Under the pieces are notes generated by a model. It did not search any database. It was not told where the DNA came from and saw only the letters and a list, made by a program, of their open reading frames with translations. Shown one piece after another: positions 5,415 through 8,012 of a DNA stretch of 8,012 nucleotides. How positions within the stretch are numbered: position 1 is the stretch's first letter; every line of letters starts with the position of its first letter. Position numbers and translations under genes: made by a program. This DNA comes from an uncultured Lachnospiraceae bacterium (lineage in GTDB: Bacteria; Bacillota; Clostridia; Lachnospirales; Lachnospiraceae). The stretch is from positions 1 to 8,012 of the forward strand of contig CAKRNI010000111.1 of NCBI GenBank assembly GCA_934370915.1, in the 5' to 3' direction.

Positions 5415-6491
5415 ATGAAAAGTACAGCAAAAAAGAAAATCTTTATCAACAATATGATCACCCTCGGCATGGTCGTTGCTGCCTGGATCATCATGGAAGT
5501 GCTCATGGGCACCGGACATGTATCCAGCCTTTTAAAGGGACTCCTCGTTCCTTTCTGTATCTACGTGATCATGGCGGTTTCCTTAAACCTGACCGTCGGG
5601 ATCCTCGGTGAGCTGAGCCTCGGACACGCAGGCTTCATGTGTGTCGGTGCCTTCTCCGGCGCCCTCTTCTCCAAGTGCATGAAGGGCGCGATCGATCCAA
5701 CCGTAAGTCTTGTGATCGCCATTTTTATCGGCGCTGCCGTCGCTGCCGTTTTCGGTATCCTGATCGGTATCCCGGTCCTGCGTCTTCGCGGTGACTATCT
5801 CGCCATCGTAACCCTTGCCTTCGGCGAGATCATCAAGAACCTTGTAAACGCCGTATTCCTCGGACGTGATGCGGACGGTTTCCATATCTCCTTCAAGGAT
5901 TCCATGTCCTTAGGCTTAAAGGACGGCGGCGAAGTCCTCATCAAGGGACCTCAGGGGATCACAGGAACCCCGCAGGCAGCCACCTTCACGATCGGCATCA
6001 TTCTGGTCCTGATCACACTGATCATCGTCATGAACCTTGTAAATTCCAGAACGGGCCGCGCGATCATGTCCATCCGTGACAACCGCATCGCCGCTGAGTC
6101 CATCGGAATCAACATCACAAAATACAAGCTGCTGGCCTTCAGCATCTCCGCTGCCTTAGCAGGCGTTGCAGGCGTTCTCTATGCCCACAACCTTACGACA
6201 CTTACTGCTCTCCCGAAGAACTTCGGCTACAACATGTCCATCATGATTCTTGTATACGTGGTTCTCGGCGGAATCGGAAGCATCCGCGGATCCGTGATCT
6301 CAACCGTCATCCTCTACCTGCTCCCGGAGCTTTTAAGAGGTTTAAACAACTACCGTATGCTGATCTACGCCATCGTCCTGATCCTCGCGATGCTCTTCAA
6401 CTCCGCTCCGCAGTTCATCACGCTCCGCAAGCGGATCTTCGGCGGCTTAAAACCGCAGCATGCTGCCCATTCAGGAAAGGAGGAAGCTTAA
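5415..6491 (+). CDS. livM: Branched-chain amino acid ABC transporter permease LivM
   Basis: Second membrane subunit, pairing with LivH. It is 358 aa with about nine or ten hydrophobic segments. Family motifs are SLNLTVGILGELSLGHAGF (56-74), LRGDYLAIVTLAFGEI, the periplasmic-side GPQGITG (178-184), the ATPase-coupling loop TGRAIMSIRDNRIAAESIGI (213-232) and VLGGIGSIRG (283-292). The C terminus ends in a basic, then acidic, hydrophilic tail. The ATG at 5415 is preferred: AGGTGA, overlapping the livH stop codon, is about 5 nt upstream. The frame can also open at a GTG at 5406, which has no fitting ribosome binding site. Close spacing to livH and a single base before livG's start codon indicate translational coupling. 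Confidence 0.94.
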   Translation: MKSTAKKKIFINNMITLGMVVAAWIIMEVLMGTGHVSSLLKGLLVPFCIYVIMAVSLNLTVGILGELSLGHAGFMCVGAFSGALFSKCMKGAIDPTVSLVIAIFIGAAVAAVFGILIGIPVLRLRGDYLAIVTLAFGEIIKNLVNAVFLGRDADGFHISFKDSMSLGLKDGGEVLIKGPQGITGTPQAATFTIGIILVLITLIIVMNLVNSRTGRAIMSIRDNRIAAESIGINITKYKLLAFSISAALAGVAGVLYAHNLTTLTALPKNFGYNMSIMILVYVVLGGIGSIRGSVISTVILYLLPELLRGLNNYRMLIYAIVLILAMLFNSAPQFITLRKRIFGGLKPQHAAHSGKEEA

Positions 6492-6492
6492 A

Positions 6493-7254
6493 ATGTCAGA
6501 CATGTTAAGTGTAAAAGGATTAAGCATCTCCTTCGGAGGCTTAAAGGCTGTCAACAATTTTGCCATCAACATTGAAAAAGGCCAGCTCTACGGTCTCATC
6601 GGACCGAACGGTGCCGGCAAGACCACGATCTTCAACCTCCTGACAGGCGTTTACAAGCCGGATACAGGAACGATCCTCTTAGATGGCCAGAACCTTACAG
6701 GAAAGTCCACCACCGACATCAACAAAGCCGGTATCGCCCGTACGTTCCAGAACATCCGCCTTTTTAAGGACCTCTCCGTTCTCGACAACGTAAAGGCAGG
6801 ACTCCACAACCACCACACCTACTCCACTCTTGAGGGAATCCTCCGCCTTCCACGGTACTACAAGGTGGAAAAAGAGATGGATGAGAAGGCCATGGAGCTC
6901 TTAAAGGTATTCGGACTCGACGGGGAATGTGATTTTAAGGCCTCCAACCTCCCTTACGGAAAACAGAGAAAGCTCGAGATCGCCCGCGCCCTTGCGACGG
7001 AGCCAAAGCTTCTTCTTCTCGATGAGCCGGCTGCCGGCATGAACCCAAATGAGACCGCGGAGCTGATGGAGACGATCCGCTTCGTCCGCGACCATTTCGG
7101 AATGACGATCCTCTTAATCGAGCACGACATGAAGCTCGTCAGCGGTATCTGTGAGCGTCTTACCGTCTTAAACTTTGGTCAGGTCCTCTGCACAGGTCCT
7201 ACTCAGGAAGTCTTAAGCAATCCGGAAGTTATCAAAGCTTATCTCGGTGAATAG
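6493..7254 (+). CDS. livG: Branched-chain amino acid ABC transporter ATPase LivG
   Basis: Cytoplasmic ATPase that, with LivF, powers import. The 253-aa product has all nucleotide-binding elements: Walker A GPNGAGKTT (37-45), Q-loop RTFQNIRLF, Walker B LLLLDEPAAG with Asp177/Glu178, and switch His211 in IEHDM. The signature is LPYGKQ (153-158) instead of LSGGQ; LivG proteins commonly vary here (for example LAYGQQ), so this is a family trait rather than damage. The GMNPNET segment after Walker B is also typical of LivG. The start at 6493 lies 9 nt after AGGAGG (6478-6483), inside the end of livM, whose stop is one base away. An upstream in-frame ATG at 6460 would overlap livM and lacks a matching site. 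Confidence 0.95.
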   Translation: MSDMLSVKGLSISFGGLKAVNNFAINIEKGQLYGLIGPNGAGKTTIFNLLTGVYKPDTGTILLDGQNLTGKSTTDINKAGIARTFQNIRLFKDLSVLDNVKAGLHNHHTYSTLEGILRLPRYYKVEKEMDEKAMELLKVFGLDGECDFKASNLPYGKQRKLEIARALATEPKLLLLDEPAAGMNPNETAELMETIRFVRDHFGMTILLIEHDMKLVSGICERLTVLNFGQVLCTGPTQEVLSNPEVIKAYLGE

Positions 7255-7267
7255 GAGGAGAACAATC

Positions 7268-7978
7268 ATGGCAATGTTAGAAGTAAGAGATCTGGAAGTC
7301 TACTACGGCGTGATCCAGGCGTTAAAAGGAATCTCCTTCGATGTAAATCAGGGAGAGATCGTCGCTCTGATCGGTGCCAACGGTGCCGGAAAGACGACAA
7401 CACTGCACACCGTGACGGGTCTTTTGAGCGCCCGTTCCGGACATATCATGTACGAAGGAACCGATATCACAAAGATCCCCGGCTACAAGCTCGTCAGCAT
7501 GGGAATCGCCCATGTTCCGGAGGGACGCCGCGTATTCTCCACTCTCACCGTTCTCCAGAATCTGAAGCTCGGTGCCTACACAAGAAAAGATAAGGCAGAG
7601 ATGGATGCGACGCTCAATATGATCTATCAGCGTTTCCCGCGTTTAAAGGAGCGTGTGAACCAGCCGGCCGGTACTCTCTCCGGCGGTGAGCAGCAGATGC
7701 TCGCCATGGGACGCGCCCTCATGAGCCATCCGAAGCTCATCGTTCTCGACGAGCCGTCCATGGGTCTGTCTCCGATCTATGTAAATGAAGTCTTCGACAT
7801 CATCCAGAGCATCAACCGTGACGGCGTGACGGTTCTCTTAGTCGAGCAGAATGCGAAAAAAGCACTCTCCATCGCGAATCAGGCGTATGTACTGGAGACC
7901 GGTAAGATCGTTCTGAGCGGCGACGCGAAGCAGCTCATGAATGATGAGAAGGTCAAAAAGGCTTATTTAAGTGAATAA
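7268..7978 (+). CDS. livF: Branched-chain amino acid ABC transporter ATPase LivF
   Basis: Second cytoplasmic ATPase, forming a heterodimer with LivG. The 236-aa product has Walker A GANGAGKTT (36-44), canonical signature LSGGEQQ (137-143) and Walker B VLDEPSMGLSP with Asp161/Glu162. The switch position reads VEQN with Gln194 where most ABC ATPases, including LivG here, have His; LivF proteins generally carry Gln there, so the pair is naturally asymmetric. The ATG at 7268 lies 7 nt after AGGAGGAG (7253-7260). An in-frame GTG at 7247 would place that ribosome binding site inside the coding region, so I reject it. The gap after livG is 13 bp, and a strong hairpin follows shortly after the stop, making this the likely last gene of the operon. 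Confidence 0.95.
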   Translation: MAMLEVRDLEVYYGVIQALKGISFDVNQGEIVALIGANGAGKTTTLHTVTGLLSARSGHIMYEGTDITKIPGYKLVSMGIAHVPEGRRVFSTLTVLQNLKLGAYTRKDKAEMDATLNMIYQRFPRLKERVNQPAGTLSGGEQQMLAMGRALMSHPKLIVLDEPSMGLSPIYVNEVFDIIQSINRDGVTVLLVEQNAKKALSIANQAYVLETGKIVLSGDAKQLMNDEKVKKAYLSE

Positions 7979-7987
7979 TCAGAAGTT

Positions 7988-8012
7988 ACGGTCTGTGCCT
8001 GGCACGGACCGT
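7988..8012 (+). terminator. Probable terminator hairpin after livF (cut by the window end)
   Basis: ACGGTCTGTGCC (7988-7999) and GGCACGGACCGT (8001-8012) are complementary at every position but one T-G pair, giving an approximately 11-bp GC-rich stem with a tight CTG loop. It starts 9 nt after the livF stop. The U-tract that would confirm an intrinsic terminator lies outside the window. Confidence 0.7.

Noticed and set aside
7120..7855. Unusual LPYGKQ signature in LivG and Gln in place of the switch His in LivF as signs of inactive ATPases
   Set aside because: Both are normal variations for LivG and LivF, and Walker A, Walker B and the catalytic glutamates are intact.

Overview
The window looks like a chromosomal segment from an anaerobic Bacillota species, most likely a Lachnospiraceae/Clostridia gut bacterium. 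The reasons are strong AGGAGG-type ribosome binding sites, a Gram-positive lipoprotein signal on the binding protein, a methionine synthase whose reactivation domain is a separate gene, and clostridial-looking protein sequences. This assignment is an inference from sequence style; no marker gene is present.

Left part (1-1636, minus strand): two methionine-cycle genes in one transcriptional direction. A 213-aa stand-alone cobalamin-dependent methionine synthase activation (SAM-binding) protein is followed 23 bp later by the start of metH. The metH gene shows its whole zinc/homocysteine domain and the first residues of the folate domain before the window ends. Upstream of them (1637-1942) is a roughly 300-bp non-coding stretch with candidate promoters and several inverted repeats.

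Centre (1943-3154): a LysR-type regulator on the minus strand, and a 309-bp divergent control region. That region holds a clear promoter for each direction: TTGACA-N17-TAAAAT for the regulator, and a full-consensus TTGACA-N17-TATAAT with an A/T-rich upstream tract for the transporter. It also holds inverted repeats in both leaders.

Right part (3155-8012, plus strand): a complete high-affinity branched-chain amino acid type ABC importer, livJ-livH-livM-livG-livF. A lipoprotein captures the substrate, LivH/LivM form the channel, and LivG/LivF hydrolyse ATP. A stem-loop between livJ and livH probably attenuates transcription so that more binding protein than transporter is made. The last four genes are packed with gaps of 1-13 bp. 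A strong hairpin after livF, ending exactly at the window edge, probably terminates the operon.

I see no mobile element, CRISPR array, tRNA, rRNA or broken gene, and no sign of a new system. The points most worth a second look are regulatory: which genes the LysR protein controls (the divergent liv operon, the downstream methionine genes, or both), and what the palindromes around it do.
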